From: Candidatus Eisenbacteria bacterium
GTDB lineage: Bacteria > Eisenbacteria > RBG-16-71-46
Reading direction: 5' to 3'
Length of the DNA: 64,000 nt
Assembly: GCA_020847735.1 (NCBI GenBank)
Contig: JADLBL010000026.1
Location: forward strand, 1-64,000
The position numbers and the translations under genes were made by a program. The notes below the pieces were generated by a model. The model saw only the letters and a list, made by a program, of their open reading frames with translations. It did no database searches and was not told the origin of the DNA. Positions 16,788-27,151 of this stretch are shown in pieces (position 1 is the stretch's first letter; each line of letters opens with the position of its first letter).

Positions 16788-17269
16788 GGCTGGACCGCCG
16801 CGTCGAGCGACGCCAGCGGCACGGACCGGCTGGCCGGCACGTCGCGGACCTCGAGCGCCACGCCGCGGGCGAGGAGCGCGCGCGCGTGCTCGCGGTCCGC
16901 GGCGTCGAGGTAGACGTACTCGCCCACCTTGTCCTTGCCCGGCGCGTAGTGCAGGCCGCCGACATTGAACTCCCGCACGGCCGCGCCCGCCTCGACGAGG
17001 CGGCGGGCGGACCCGAGGTCACGCACGAGCAGGAACGCGCCCCCCGTCGCGCGCGCCTCGCCGGCGTGCTCGGCGGCGGCCGTGGCCACGTCCACGACGT
17101 GCACCTCGATGCCCGGGGCCGCCTCCTCGTACACGCGGCGCTCCCACTCGCTCGCGGCGACGGCGTCGTCCACGAGCCACATGCGGACCGGGTGCAATCG
17201 CGCGCCCCACGCCACGAGCACCTGGCCATGGATGAGCCGGTCGTCGATCCGGTGCAGCAGCCAGCTCAT
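16784..17269 (-). CDS. PTS mannose-family IIB component
   Basis: A 161-residue cytosolic IIB subunit. The phosphorylated histidine is H15 in DDRLIHGQVLVAW, an exact family hallmark, followed by the WLVDD strand. FNVGGLHYAPGKDK matches the active-site loop. It receives phosphate from IIA and passes it to the sugar held by IIC/IID. Confidence 0.93.
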   Translation of the reverse strand: MSWLLHRIDDRLIHGQVLVAWGARLHPVRMWLVDDAVAASEWERRVYEEAAPGIEVHVVDVATAAAEHAGEARATGGAFLLVRDLGSARRLVEAGAAVREFNVGGLHYAPGKDKVGEYVYLDAADREHARALLARGVALEVRDVPASRSVPLASLDAAVQP

Positions 17270-17706
17270 GCCGCCGGGCCGCGCTGGATGCGGATGCTCT
17301 CGCGTCCCTTCACCTGCAGCCGCTCGGCGAGCGCCGACACGCCGAGGTGGTCCCGGTTGTGGAGATAGTCGAGCAGCAGCGGCAGATTGACGCCGGTCAC
17401 GATCACGATCCCCGCGCTGCCGCGGGCCGCGGCGAGGCCGCTCGTGTGGCAGGAGCCGCCCCAGAAGTCGGTCAGCACCAGCCCGCCGTGCGGCCAGTTG
17501 CCGGTCGTCCCGGCCATCCGCTGTTCGAGCTCGGCGCGGGACAGGCCTTCGTTCGACAGCACGAGCACGTCGTCCACCGGGCCGTACACGCGCGCCGCGG
17601 CGTGCATCAGCGCGGCGGCGAGGTCGGCATGCATGACCAGCATCGCCGGCACCCGCGCCGGGACCGCGGATTCCGGCGGCGTCGCTTCGCCGCGGGAGGC
17701 GCTCAC
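17266..17706 (-). CDS. PTS mannose-family IIA component
   Basis: A 146-residue IIA domain protein. The acceptor histidine is H26 in MLVMHADLAAAL, followed by the DDVLVLSNEGLS strand and the TDFWGGSCHT loop, as in ManX IIA. The first 20 residues are a Pro/Ala-rich extension absent from most relatives. The GTG start overlaps the hprK stop by four bases (GTGA). IIA-HPr kinase proximity is also seen in other lineages where Man-type IIA proteins serve regulation as well as transport. Confidence 0.88.
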   Translation of the reverse strand: MSASRGEATPPESAVPARVPAMLVMHADLAAALMHAAARVYGPVDDVLVLSNEGLSRAELEQRMAGTTGNWPHGGLVLTDFWGGSCHTSGLAAARGSAGIVIVTGVNLPLLLDYLHNRDHLGVSALAERLQVKGRESIRIQRGPAA

Positions 17707-18674
17707 TCGGTGTCCTCCCGGACCCACGCCCGCGCGGCGCTCTTGCGCTTCATGACCTCGAGCATGTGCTGGTTGAGACGCTCCGCCGGCGAGAAGCCGC
17801 CGACGACCTTGACCAGGTAGTGCAGCGCGATCACCTCGGCGATCACGGTGATGTTCTTGCCGGGCGTGATCGGCACCTGGACGAGCGGAATCTGCACGCC
17901 CAGCACCTCGGTCTTGCGTTCGTCGAGGCCGACGCGCTCGTAGTCCGCGTCGTCGGACCACTCCGTCAGGTTGACCTCGACCTCGACGCGCTTCTGCAGG
18001 CGGATCGAGCGGATCCCGAAGATGCTCTGCACGTCGATGATCCCGAGGCCGCGGATCTCCATGTGGTGGCGCAGGAGCTGGTTGCCGGCGCCGATCAGCA
18101 GGTCGCCGTGACGGCGCGTGATCGTGACGATGTCGTCGGCGACCAGCCGGTGGCCGCGCTCGACGAGGTCGAGCGCGGTCTCCGACTTGCCGATCGCGCT
18201 GCGGCCCGTGAACAGCAGCCCGCAGCCGTACACGTCCACGAGCGAACCGTGCACGCTGACGGTCGGCGCGAACATGTGGTCGAGGTAGCTGGTGAGCTGG
18301 TGGATGAACGGCGTCGTGCTCTGCGGCGTGCGCAGCACGGGCACGCCGCACTCGTTCGCCCGCTGCACGAACGAGGGCGGCACCTCGAGGCCCTTGCAGA
18401 CGACGATGAGCGGCATGTTGAACGCGAACAGCCGGTCCAGCGACTGCCGAACCCCTTCGGGCGAAAGCGTCCCGAGATACGCGAGCTCGGTCTGGGCGAG
18501 GATCTGGATGCGCTCGTGCAGGAAGTTCTCGACGAATCCCATGAGCGCCATGCCGGGGCGATTGATGTCGCTGACCGTGATCTCGCACCGCGAGGCGAGC
18601 GTCTCCGTCAGCAGCTCGAGCTGCAGGTCCTCACGCTGGTCCTCGAACAGGCGCGCGACGCCGAGGGTCTTCAC
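17703..18674 (-). CDS. hprK: HPr kinase/phosphorylase
   Basis: Phosphorylates Ser46 of HPr with ATP or PPi and removes it with phosphate, linking carbon state to regulation. The 323-residue protein has the catalytic HGSLVDVYG (H142), a P-loop GRSAIGKS (157-164), the VADD segment and the family signature MEIRGLGIIDV followed by a conserved Arg-rich loop. The P-loop has Ala where most members have Gly (GxSGxGKS). The GTG at 18674, eight bases past the hpf stop, gives a normal length; an earlier in-frame GTG at 18707 would overlap hpf. Confidence 0.95.
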   Translation of the reverse strand: MKTLGVARLFEDQREDLQLELLTETLASRCEITVSDINRPGMALMGFVENFLHERIQILAQTELAYLGTLSPEGVRQSLDRLFAFNMPLIVVCKGLEVPPSFVQRANECGVPVLRTPQSTTPFIHQLTSYLDHMFAPTVSVHGSLVDVYGCGLLFTGRSAIGKSETALDLVERGHRLVADDIVTITRRHGDLLIGAGNQLLRHHMEIRGLGIIDVQSIFGIRSIRLQKRVEVEVNLTEWSDDADYERVGLDERKTEVLGVQIPLVQVPITPGKNITVIAEVIALHYLVKVVGGFSPAERLNQHMLEVMKRKSAARAWVREDTE

Positions 18675-18681
18675 CGCCGGC

Positions 18682-19041
18682 TCAGTCCTGTTCGCCCGGT
18701 CCGTCACCGGCGACGCCGTCCGCCGCGGCCTCGGGAACGCCGGCCGGACGCTGCTTCGAGGCGATCTTGCGTTCCTTGTGGCGGCGCAGCTGCTCCTCGA
18801 GCCGGTGCGCGGCAAGGTCGATCGCGGCTCCCGCGTCCGCGTGCGTTTCCGTGCAGACGAGCTGGCCGCCGTTCAGGCGCATGGTGATTTCCGCCTCGTA
18901 CCGGGCGCGTTCCTGCGAGACCACGACGTGGATCGTGCGGATGTCGGTGGCGAATTTCTGGAGTTTCTCGAGACGCTGCGTCGCGGACTGACGCAGGTCG
19001 GGGGCGACTTCGAAATGGCGGGCGGTGATGCTGATCTGCAC
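18682..19041 (-). CDS. hpf: Ribosome hibernation promoting factor
   Basis: A 119-residue short-type HPF/YfiA that binds the decoding site of idle 70S ribosomes. The N-terminal strand ITARHFEVAPDLRQ, the helix LEKLQKF, HVVVSQERARYEAEITM and the second helix with DLAAHRLEEQLRRHK follow the family. The last 25 residues are a low-complexity acidic tail. The GTG start has AAGGAGG upstream. Its place right behind rpoN matches the arrangement in many proteobacteria. Confidence 0.94.
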   Translation of the reverse strand: MQISITARHFEVAPDLRQSATQRLEKLQKFATDIRTIHVVVSQERARYEAEITMRLNGGQLVCTETHADAGAAIDLAAHRLEEQLRRHKERKIASKQRPAGVPEAAADGVAGDGPGEQD

Positions 19042-19096
19042 GGCGCTCCTCCTTGGTTCTCGGGATGGACGCGACGTCTCGAAGTGTTCCGGGGAC

Positions 19097-20530
19097 TCAG
19101 GCGACCCGCCGGCGGAACCTCGCCGGCAGGATGTTCAGCTGTTCGCGGTACTTGGCCACGGTGCGGCGGGCGATGCGCAGGCCGCGCTCGTGGAGCAGCT
19201 CCGCGATCCGCTGGTCCGACAGCGGATCCTTCTTGTCCTCCTCGTCAATGAGCGTCCGGATGATGTCCTTCGCGGTGCGGGCCGACACGTCCTCGCCGTC
19301 GTCCGTCTCGAGCCCGCTCGAGAAGAAGAACTTGAGCTCGAACACGCCGCGTGGCGTCTGCACGTACTTGCCGCTGCACACCCGGCTCACGGTGGATTCG
19401 TGCATGTCGATCTGGCGCGCCACCTGCGCGAGCGTCAGCGGGCGCAGGAAGGCGATGCCCTTGTCGAAGAACTCGCGCTGCTCGCGCACGATGCAGTTCA
19501 TGACCTTGATCATCGTGCGCCGGCGCTGCTCGATGGTCTGGATCAGCCACTTGGCGGACGCCAGCTTCCCCTGGATGAACTCGCGGGTCTGCTTCTGCTC
19601 GGCGGTCGCGTCGGCCTTCTTCTTCTCGCGAATCACCGTCTCGTACGCGGACGAGATCCGCAGCCGTGGAACGTTCCGGTCGTTCAGCATGACGAGGTAC
19701 TCCTCGTCCACGCGCTCGACGAGCAGGTCGGGCGTCACGTAACGCGGGTCGTCCGCCGAGACGGCGGTGCCCGGCCGAGGGTTCAGCGTCGCGATCTCGT
19801 CGGCGGCCGCCTGCACTTCCTCGACGCCGGTCTTGAGGAGCCGGGCGATCTCGGGGAAGCGGCGGTTCACGAGGTGATCGAAGTGATCGTGGATCAGCCG
19901 CCACGCCATCGTGTCGCGGTCGCCGCGCGCGTCGAGCTGGATCAGCAGGCACTCGCGCAGGTCGCGGGCGCCGACCCCGATCGGCTCGAGCGCCTGAACG
20001 ACGGCGAGCACGCGCTCGATCTCGTCCGCCGGCCGGCCGAGGGCCTCGACGATGTCGGCCATCGGCGTGACCAGCCAGCCGCGCTCGTCGAGGGAGCCCA
20101 CCAGGAACTCGGCGATCGTCATCTGTTCCGCGGGCAGGTTCAGGAAGTGGAGCTGCTCGAGCAGGCTCTCGGCGAGCGTCACGCGGGTCACCGGCACCTT
20201 CTCGAGGAACTCGATGCTCGTCTCGCTCTGCGGCACGTAGGTGCGGTCGAGGCCGTCCTGCATGTACTCCGACCAGTCGATCGCGTCCTCCTCGCCCGGC
20301 TCCTCGGCTTCCTCGTTGTTCTGCTCGTCGGCCGAGTTCTCGCGCTCGATGTCCTCCTGCTCGGCGAGATCGTCCACCTCCTCGAGCAGCGGGTTCTGGA
20401 GAACCTCCTGCTTGAGGATCTGCTGGAGCTCGAGCGTCGGCACCTGCAGCAGCTTGAGCGCCTGCTGCAGGCGGGGAGTCATGATGAGCGACTGCTTCTG
20501 CTGCAGGTGCAACGAATGCTTCATTTCCAT
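19097..20530 (-). CDS. rpoN: RNA polymerase sigma-54 factor
   Basis: A 477-residue sigma-54. Region I (residues about 1-50) is Gln/Leu-rich (QQKQSLIMTPRLQQALKLLQ), followed by an acidic region II, the core-binding region, and the C-terminal RpoN box ARRTVAKYRE that reads the -24 element. It starts 13 nt after lptB. Its likely partner activator is the NtrC-type regulator at 45416-46804. A second ATG lies two codons inside the chosen start. Confidence 0.97.
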   Translation of the reverse strand: MEMKHSLHLQQKQSLIMTPRLQQALKLLQVPTLELQQILKQEVLQNPLLEEVDDLAEQEDIERENSADEQNNEEAEEPGEEDAIDWSEYMQDGLDRTYVPQSETSIEFLEKVPVTRVTLAESLLEQLHFLNLPAEQMTIAEFLVGSLDERGWLVTPMADIVEALGRPADEIERVLAVVQALEPIGVGARDLRECLLIQLDARGDRDTMAWRLIHDHFDHLVNRRFPEIARLLKTGVEEVQAAADEIATLNPRPGTAVSADDPRYVTPDLLVERVDEEYLVMLNDRNVPRLRISSAYETVIREKKKADATAEQKQTREFIQGKLASAKWLIQTIEQRRRTMIKVMNCIVREQREFFDKGIAFLRPLTLAQVARQIDMHESTVSRVCSGKYVQTPRGVFELKFFFSSGLETDDGEDVSARTAKDIIRTLIDEEDKKDPLSDQRIAELLHERGLRIARRTVAKYREQLNILPARFRRRVA

Positions 20531-20543
20531 GGCTGGTCCATCC

Positions 20544-21311
20544 CTAGAGGGTGAAGCCTTCGCCGAGATAGTACTGCCGTGCGAGCGGATTGTCCGCGAG
20601 CTCCTGCGGGGAGCCCGCCAGCTGAATCCGGCCGTCGAACATGATGTACGAGCGGTCGGTCGTGTTCAGGGTCACGCGCACGTTGTGGTCGGTGATGAGG
20701 ACGCCGAGGCCACGGCCCCGGAGCCGATGGATGATCTCCTGGATCTCCTCGACCGCGATCGGATCAATGCCGACGAACGGCTCGTCGAGCAGCATGAACG
20801 AGGGCCGGCGCGCGAGCGCCCGGGTGATTTCGACACGGCGGCGCTCTCCGCCGGAAAGCTTGTGCGCCTGACGACCGGCCAGGTGGGTCAGGTTGAGGTC
20901 CTCGAGCAGCTGGGCCAGCCGCGTCTCCCTCTCCGCGGGCGTCAGCTTCATGGTCTCGAGGACCGCGAGCACGTTCTCGCGCACGGTCAGCCGGCGGAAG
21001 ATGCTCGGATCCTGCGCCAGGTAGCCCAGCCCGAGTCGCGCGCGCCGGTACACGGGCTCGTTGGTGATGTCCCGTCCGTCGAGTCGGATGGTGCCCGCGT
21101 TGGGCCTGAGCAGGCCGACGATCATGTGGAAGGTCGTGGACTTGCCGGCGCCGTTCGGACCGAGCAGCCCGACGACCTCGCCCCGGCGCACGTGCAACGA
21201 CACGTCCGAGACGACACGCCACTTGCCGTAGTAGCGCTCGAGTCCTTCGGCCACGAGCCCGCCGGTCGCGACCGGCGTGGCGGACGGAATCTCGGGAAGG
21301 GCCTGGGTCAC
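20544..21311 (-). CDS. lptB: LPS export ABC transporter ATPase
   Basis: A 255-residue ATPase powering LPS extraction from the inner membrane. Walker A GPNGAGKST, Q-loop YLAQDPSIFRRL, signature LSGGERRR, Walker B FMLLDEPFVGIDP and the switch histidine in ITDHNVR all match LptB closely. About 15 residues precede the family's normal N-terminus. The GTG start overlaps the lptC stop by four bases. The membrane partners LptF/LptG and the bridge protein LptA are not in this window. Confidence 0.96.
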   Translation of the reverse strand: MTQALPEIPSATPVATGGLVAEGLERYYGKWRVVSDVSLHVRRGEVVGLLGPNGAGKSTTFHMIVGLLRPNAGTIRLDGRDITNEPVYRRARLGLGYLAQDPSIFRRLTVRENVLAVLETMKLTPAERETRLAQLLEDLNLTHLAGRQAHKLSGGERRRVEITRALARRPSFMLLDEPFVGIDPIAVEEIQEIIHRLRGRGLGVLITDHNVRVTLNTTDRSYIMFDGRIQLAGSPQELADNPLARQYYLGEGFTL

Positions 21312-21901
21312 TTGCGTCCCTCCCGCGATTCGAGGATCGCGCCGGACTTGCTCCGGACCGTGGCGTTCACCCGCGAGCGGAACTCGAAATGGCGCAGGTT
21401 GGGGTCGCTTGTGAATCCGATGCCCTCGAGGACGTCGCCCTGACGTTCGACCCGGACGAGCCGGTCGGACGTGATCTGCTGCTCGCGATTGCCGAAGTGA
21501 ATCTCGTCCGTCGTCATGCGTGTGCCTTCGGTCGTGCGCAGGACGACGTTGCCGCGCGCGGTCATGTCGCGGGTCTCCTGCTGGATCTCGCCCTCGCGCG
21601 CGGTCAGCTCCGAGGACCGGACGCCCTTTTCGTCGAAGAAGTCCACGCGGATGTCCCTCGCCACGACGACGTTGCGGGCCGTGTAGGTGGCGGCCCACTT
21701 CGAATAAAGGGTCCATTCCGGGTGCCCGGCGTCGGTTTCCGTCAGCACGAAGTCCGTGACCTCCTGGTCCGGCATCTCGCCCTGGCTGCGCATCGGGTTC
21801 GCCCGCGGCAGGCCGTTGCACCCCGCGGCCGTCACCGCCGCGAATGCGGCGACCAGCAACGCGGCGCGCCCGCGAGCGAAATGGGTACGGCGTGCTCTCA
21901 T
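21308..21901 (-). CDS. lptC: LPS export periplasmic protein LptC-like, lipoprotein
   Basis: A 197-residue envelope protein. The N-terminus has a hydrophobic stretch ending in a lipobox TAAGC (C28), so it is probably a lipoprotein instead of the membrane-anchored LptC of E. coli. The rest is repeated beta-strand text (WTLYSKWAATYTARNVVVARDIRVDF.., LTAREGEIQQETRDMTARGNVVL, LRHFEFRSRVNATV) as in the LptC/OstA jelly-roll. It takes LPS from the LptB2FG complex. It opens the long run that includes lptB and rpoN. A separate lptA, usual between lptC and lptB, is missing. Confidence 0.85.
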   Translation of the reverse strand: MRARRTHFARGRAALLVAAFAAVTAAGCNGLPRANPMRSQGEMPDQEVTDFVLTETDAGHPEWTLYSKWAATYTARNVVVARDIRVDFFDEKGVRSSELTAREGEIQQETRDMTARGNVVLRTTEGTRMTTDEIHFGNREQQITSDRLVRVERQGDVLEGIGFTSDPNLRHFEFRSRVNATVRSKSGAILESREGRK

Positions 21902-21958
21902 GGATGGCTTCCGGTCGGCCTCGAACGTCGCAGCGCTGCGCGCGACACGTCCGAGGCC

Positions 21959-22003
21959 ACGCTAGCAAGCAGGCCACAGCGTGGCAAGCACGGCCTGTGC
22001 CAC
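21959..22003 (-). promoter_or_regulatory. Overlapping sigma-54-like and sigma-70-like promoters of the lptC-rpoN run
   Basis: Minus strand GTGGCACAGGCCGTGCT (22003-21987): the GG (22001/22000) and GC (21989/21988) dinucleotides have the fixed 10-bp gap of sigma-54 promoters, with one mismatch in the -12 TTGC box. Starting inside it, TTGCCA (21982-21987), 17-nt spacer and TAGCGT (21959-21964, extended by TGC) form a sigma-70 promoter. Both would give leaders of 50-75 nt. Part of the sequence is palindromic (GCAC...GTGC), so an operator is an alternative reading. Confidence 0.45.
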
Positions 22004-22135
22004 TCGCAAGTGCTTCACCTGCCTTGAACTTATCGGGTCCGGGTGGGCCGAACTTGATGCGGGACTGAGAACGTCGGAGACGACTCGATTCCACGGTGAC
22101 CGCACGCCCTCCGGCGCGTGCTAACGTGCGCCGCC

Positions 22136-22960
22136 ATGCGCTCCGCTCGCGTTCTGCTCGCCTGCATGCTGATGGCCGCGCTCGCGCCCGCGCCCGCCCG
22201 GGGCGCGGACGCGTCCGCCGCCGGCCACCATGCCGAGCTTCGCGGCATCCGCATGTACTACGAGCTGCACGGCTCGGGTCCGCCGCTGCTCCTGCTGCAC
22301 GGCGGAGCCGGAAACGGGATGCAGTTCGAGAAGCAGGTTCCGGCGTTCGCCGCCACCCACCTCGTGATCGTTCCCGACTGCCGGGCCCAGGGCCGCACGA
22401 CCGACCGGCCCGGGCCGCTCACCTATCACGGCATGGCCGAGGACGTCCTCGCCCTGCTCGACCGGCTCGGGCTGAAGCGCGTGGACATCATGGGCTGGAG
22501 CGACGGCGGCAACATCGGGCTCGACCTCGCGATGCACCACCCCGGCCGCGTGGCGCACCTGGTCACCTTCGGTGCGAACTTCCGGCCCGACGGGCTCGAA
22601 CCCGCCGACGTGCGCTGGAACCAGACCGCCACGCCCGACAGCTTCGGCGCCGGCATGCGCGAGGGCTGGACGAAGCTCAACCCGCAGCCCGGGAACTACG
22701 AACGCGCGATGGCGAAGATCCTCGAGTTGTGGCGCACGCAGCCGCGCTGGACGGCCGCGGATCTCGGACGCATCCGCGCCCGCTGCCTCATCTGCGCGGG
22801 CGAGCACGACGTCGTGCGGCCCGCGCACACGGCGGCGCTGGCGCGCGCGATTCCAGGCGCCCGGACCTGGATCGTTCCCGGCGCCTCGCACGGCGCCATG
22901 CTCGAGCAGCCGGAACTCGTCAACGCGAAGGTCCTCGAGTTCCTCTCCGCCGGCTCCTGA
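22136..22960 (+). CDS. Exported alpha/beta hydrolase
   Basis: A 274-residue alpha/beta hydrolase with a signal peptide (about 1-25). LLLLHGGAGNG is the oxyanion-hole region, GWSDGG the nucleophile elbow with serine, DVVRP the acid-bearing strand, and GASHGAM the catalytic histidine. It resembles small esterases and haloperoxidase-like hydrolases acting in the periplasm; substrate unknown. TAACGT (22122-22127) ends eight bases before the ATG, and no Shine-Dalgarno sequence is present, so it may be leaderless. It sits alone on the plus strand between two LPS-related minus-strand operons. Confidence 0.82.
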   Translation: MRSARVLLACMLMAALAPAPARGADASAAGHHAELRGIRMYYELHGSGPPLLLLHGGAGNGMQFEKQVPAFAATHLVIVPDCRAQGRTTDRPGPLTYHGMAEDVLALLDRLGLKRVDIMGWSDGGNIGLDLAMHHPGRVAHLVTFGANFRPDGLEPADVRWNQTATPDSFGAGMREGWTKLNPQPGNYERAMAKILELWRTQPRWTAADLGRIRARCLICAGEHDVVRPAHTAALARAIPGARTWIVPGASHGAMLEQPELVNAKVLEFLSAGS

Positions 22961-22980
22961 ACCGTGCGGTCGGCCCGCGC

Positions 22981-23949
22981 TCAGCCGCGCAGGCAGTCGT
23001 GCAGGTGCAGGATGCCGAGCGGCCGGCGCCGGTCGTCCACCACCACGAGCGCGGTGATGGGACCGCCGTCGCGCTCCTCCATCGCGCGCACGGCGCTCGC
23101 CACCAGCGCGTCGGGTCCGATGACCGACGGCGTGGCCGACATCACCTCGGCGGCGGTGAGCTCCCACGGATCGCGGTGCTTCATCAGGATGCGCTTGAAG
23201 TCGCCGTCCGTCACGACCCCCTCGAGTTTGCCGTGGCCGTCGAGCACGGTCGTGATGCCGAGCCGCTTGTGCATGATCTCGAGCATGACGTCGCGCAGGC
23301 CCGCCGAGGGCTGCACGCTCGGCATCGCTTCGCCCGAGTGCATCAGCTCGCGCACGCGCCGGGCGGCCGAGCGGCCGAGAACGCCGCCGGGGTGCAGGAA
23401 GCGGAAGTCCTCCGGAGCGAATCCGCGCAGCTCCATCAGCGCGATCGCCAGGCAGTCGCCCATGACCTGCGTCAGCGTGACGCTGGTCGTCGGCGTGAGG
23501 TCCAGCGGGCACGCCTCGGTGACCGGCCCGAGCACCAGCGTGGCGGCGCTGCGCTTCGCGAGCGGCGAATCGGGCTGGGTGACGACGCTCACCATCGGGA
23601 TGCCGTGACGCTCGAGGTAGGGCATCAGGGCCAGCAGCTCCTCGGTCGCGCCGCTCTTCGAGATGAACAGCGCCACCTCCCCCGGCGCGAACAGCCCCGC
23701 GTCGCCGTGCATGGCGTCGGCCGGATGCAGGAAGATCGCCGGGGTTCCCGTGCTGGTCAGCGTCGCGGCGATCTTCTGGCCGATGAGCCCGCTCTTGCCC
23801 ACGCCGGAGACGACCACCTTGCCGCGACAGGAGGCCAGCAGGCCCACCGCCTTCTCGAATTCGGGACCGAGACGATCCTCGAGCCCGGCCAGCGCGCGCG
23901 CCTCGGTGCGGATCACGTTCTTCGCGATCGCCAGCAGGGACTTCGCCAT
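22981..23949 (-). CDS. kdsD: Arabinose-5-phosphate isomerase
   Basis: Converts ribulose-5-P to arabinose-5-P, the first committed step to Kdo. The 322-residue product has a SIS domain (VVVSGVGKSG, FISKSGATEE, HPADAMHGD) and two C-terminal CBS repeats, the standard KdsD/GutQ layout. Its ATG overlaps the kdsC stop by one base. It ends the Kdo operon and converges on the hydrolase gene. Confidence 0.95.
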   Translation of the reverse strand: MAKSLLAIAKNVIRTEARALAGLEDRLGPEFEKAVGLLASCRGKVVVSGVGKSGLIGQKIAATLTSTGTPAIFLHPADAMHGDAGLFAPGEVALFISKSGATEELLALMPYLERHGIPMVSVVTQPDSPLAKRSAATLVLGPVTEACPLDLTPTTSVTLTQVMGDCLAIALMELRGFAPEDFRFLHPGGVLGRSAARRVRELMHSGEAMPSVQPSAGLRDVMLEIMHKRLGITTVLDGHGKLEGVVTDGDFKRILMKHRDPWELTAAEVMSATPSVIGPDALVASAVRAMEERDGGPITALVVVDDRRRPLGILHLHDCLRG

Positions 23950-24455
23950 CACGGGGCCTCGTAGCGCGCCAGCACCTTCGACCACGTGCCGTTCCGCTTG
24001 AGGATCGCCTCGACCGCCTCGCGCACCGCGCCGGCGCCGGCCTTCGCCACGGTGACGGTCCGGGCGACCGGGTGCAGCTCCGGGACCGCGTCGGCCACGA
24101 CGATCGGCCAGCCGACGCGCCGCAGGAGCGGCAGGTCCGGCAGGTCGTCGCCGATCATGGCGCACGCCGCCCAGTCCGCGCCCTCGCGCGCGAGCACCGT
24201 TTCGGCGACGGCGACCTTGTCGTGGACGCCGAGGTAGTGCTCGAGCTGCAGGTCGTGCATGCGCGCTTCGGCGGCGTACGACATGCGTCCCGAGATCACG
24301 ACCGGCAGCACGTCCAGACCGCGAGCCCACTCGAGCGCGAGCCCGTCGCGCACGTGGAAGTTCCGGAAATCCCCGTCGCGGGCGAAGCCGATCACGCCGT
24401 CGGTGAGCGTGCCGTCGAGGTCCAGGAACAGGATGCGAACCGCCGCCTCAGGCAC
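23949..24455 (-). CDS. kdsC: Kdo-8-phosphate phosphatase
   Basis: Removes phosphate from Kdo-8-P. A 168-residue HAD-family protein of the tetrameric C0 type without a cap: motif I FLDLDGTLTDG, VISGR motif II, the lysine in KVAVAETVL, and motif III MIGDDLPDLPLL. GTG start with AAGGGGGG upstream; it overlaps the kdsA end by eight bases. Confidence 0.93.
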   Translation of the reverse strand: MPEAAVRILFLDLDGTLTDGVIGFARDGDFRNFHVRDGLALEWARGLDVLPVVISGRMSYAAEARMHDLQLEHYLGVHDKVAVAETVLAREGADWAACAMIGDDLPDLPLLRRVGWPIVVADAVPELHPVARTVTVAKAGAGAVREAVEAILKRNGTWSKVLARYEAP

Positions 24456-25284
24456 GTGCCCCCCCTTCCACCGCGTCGCGCACGCGACAGGCCTCGTCGA
24501 GGAACGCCGCCGCCTGATCGAGCGGCAGCTGCGTCGCCGCGTCGCTCAGCGCGTGCGCCGGGTCGGGGTGCGTCTCGAAGAACAGGCCGTCCACGCCGCA
24601 GGCGACGGCCGCGCGCATGAGCGGAAACGCGAAACGCCGCTCACCGCCGGTCTCCGCACCGGACCCGTCGCGACGCTGCAGGCTGTGCGTCGCGTCGAAC
24701 AGCACCGGCCAGCCCAGTTCGCGCAGGACGACCAGTCCGCGCATGTCCACGACCAGGTCGCCGTACCCGAACGTCGTTCCCCGCTCGGTCAGCAGCACGC
24801 CCGCGCCGCCCGCCCCCGTCACCTTGCCGATCGCGTGCGCCATGTCGGAGGGCGCGAGGAATTGGCCCTTCTTGACGTTGACCGCGCGACCGGATTTCGC
24901 GGCCGCGACCAGCAGGTCCGTCTGCCGGCAGAGGAACGCCGGAATCTGCAGCGCGTCCGCCACCTCGGCCGCCGCGCCCACCTCCGCCCGTTCGTGCACG
25001 TCCGTCAGCACGGGAACGCCCAGCTCGCGTTTCACGCGCGCCAGGGCCGCGAGCGCCTCGTCGGCGGCGAGCCCCGTGAACGCCTGCGCGCTCGAGCGGT
25101 TCGCCTTGCGATAGGACGCTTTGAACACGAACGGCAGCTCGCGCGCCGCGCACAGCGACCTGAGGCGCTCGGCGACGCGCAGGCACAGGTCCGCGTTCTC
25201 GACCACGCACGGCCCGGCCACGACCAGCAGCCGAGGGCCGCCCGCGTCGGCGGACCCGATCAGGAAGCGGTGGGCAGCGGCCAT
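24448..25284 (-). CDS. kdsA: Kdo-8-phosphate synthase
   Basis: Condenses PEP and arabinose-5-P. The 278-residue barrel shows VAGPCVVEN, FKASYRKANRSS, VLTDVHE, NVKKGQFLAPSDM and DATHSLQ. The cysteine in AGPC, in place of the asparagine of E. coli KdsA, is the mark of the metal-dependent class (as in Aquifex). Four bases separate it from pyrG. Confidence 0.95.
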   Translation of the reverse strand: MAAAHRFLIGSADAGGPRLLVVAGPCVVENADLCLRVAERLRSLCAARELPFVFKASYRKANRSSAQAFTGLAADEALAALARVKRELGVPVLTDVHERAEVGAAAEVADALQIPAFLCRQTDLLVAAAKSGRAVNVKKGQFLAPSDMAHAIGKVTGAGGAGVLLTERGTTFGYGDLVVDMRGLVVLRELGWPVLFDATHSLQRRDGSGAETGGERRFAFPLMRAAVACGVDGLFFETHPDPAHALSDAATQLPLDQAAAFLDEACRVRDAVEGGARA

Positions 25285-25288
25285 GCGC

Positions 25289-26974
<1,686 letters not shown>

Positions 26975-27151
26975 GAATCCCTTCCTGTCTGCGGCGCGGG
27001 TCCCGCCCGCGGCCTGGCCGGAAGCTCCTGCGAATCCACTCGAAATGAAAGCCCTAAGTGCTTGTCGTGCCTCGCCTGAAAATCTATGGCGGCTGGCCTC
27101 TACATCTAGAGATGGCGCCCGGGCTGGGTCTGGCTTCGGGCGGCCTGCACG

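Noticed and set aside
27051-27077. A possible sigma-54 site upstream of pyrG (GGCACGACAAGCAC on the minus strand)
   Set aside because: The GG and GC pairs are two bases too close together for a sigma-54 promoter.
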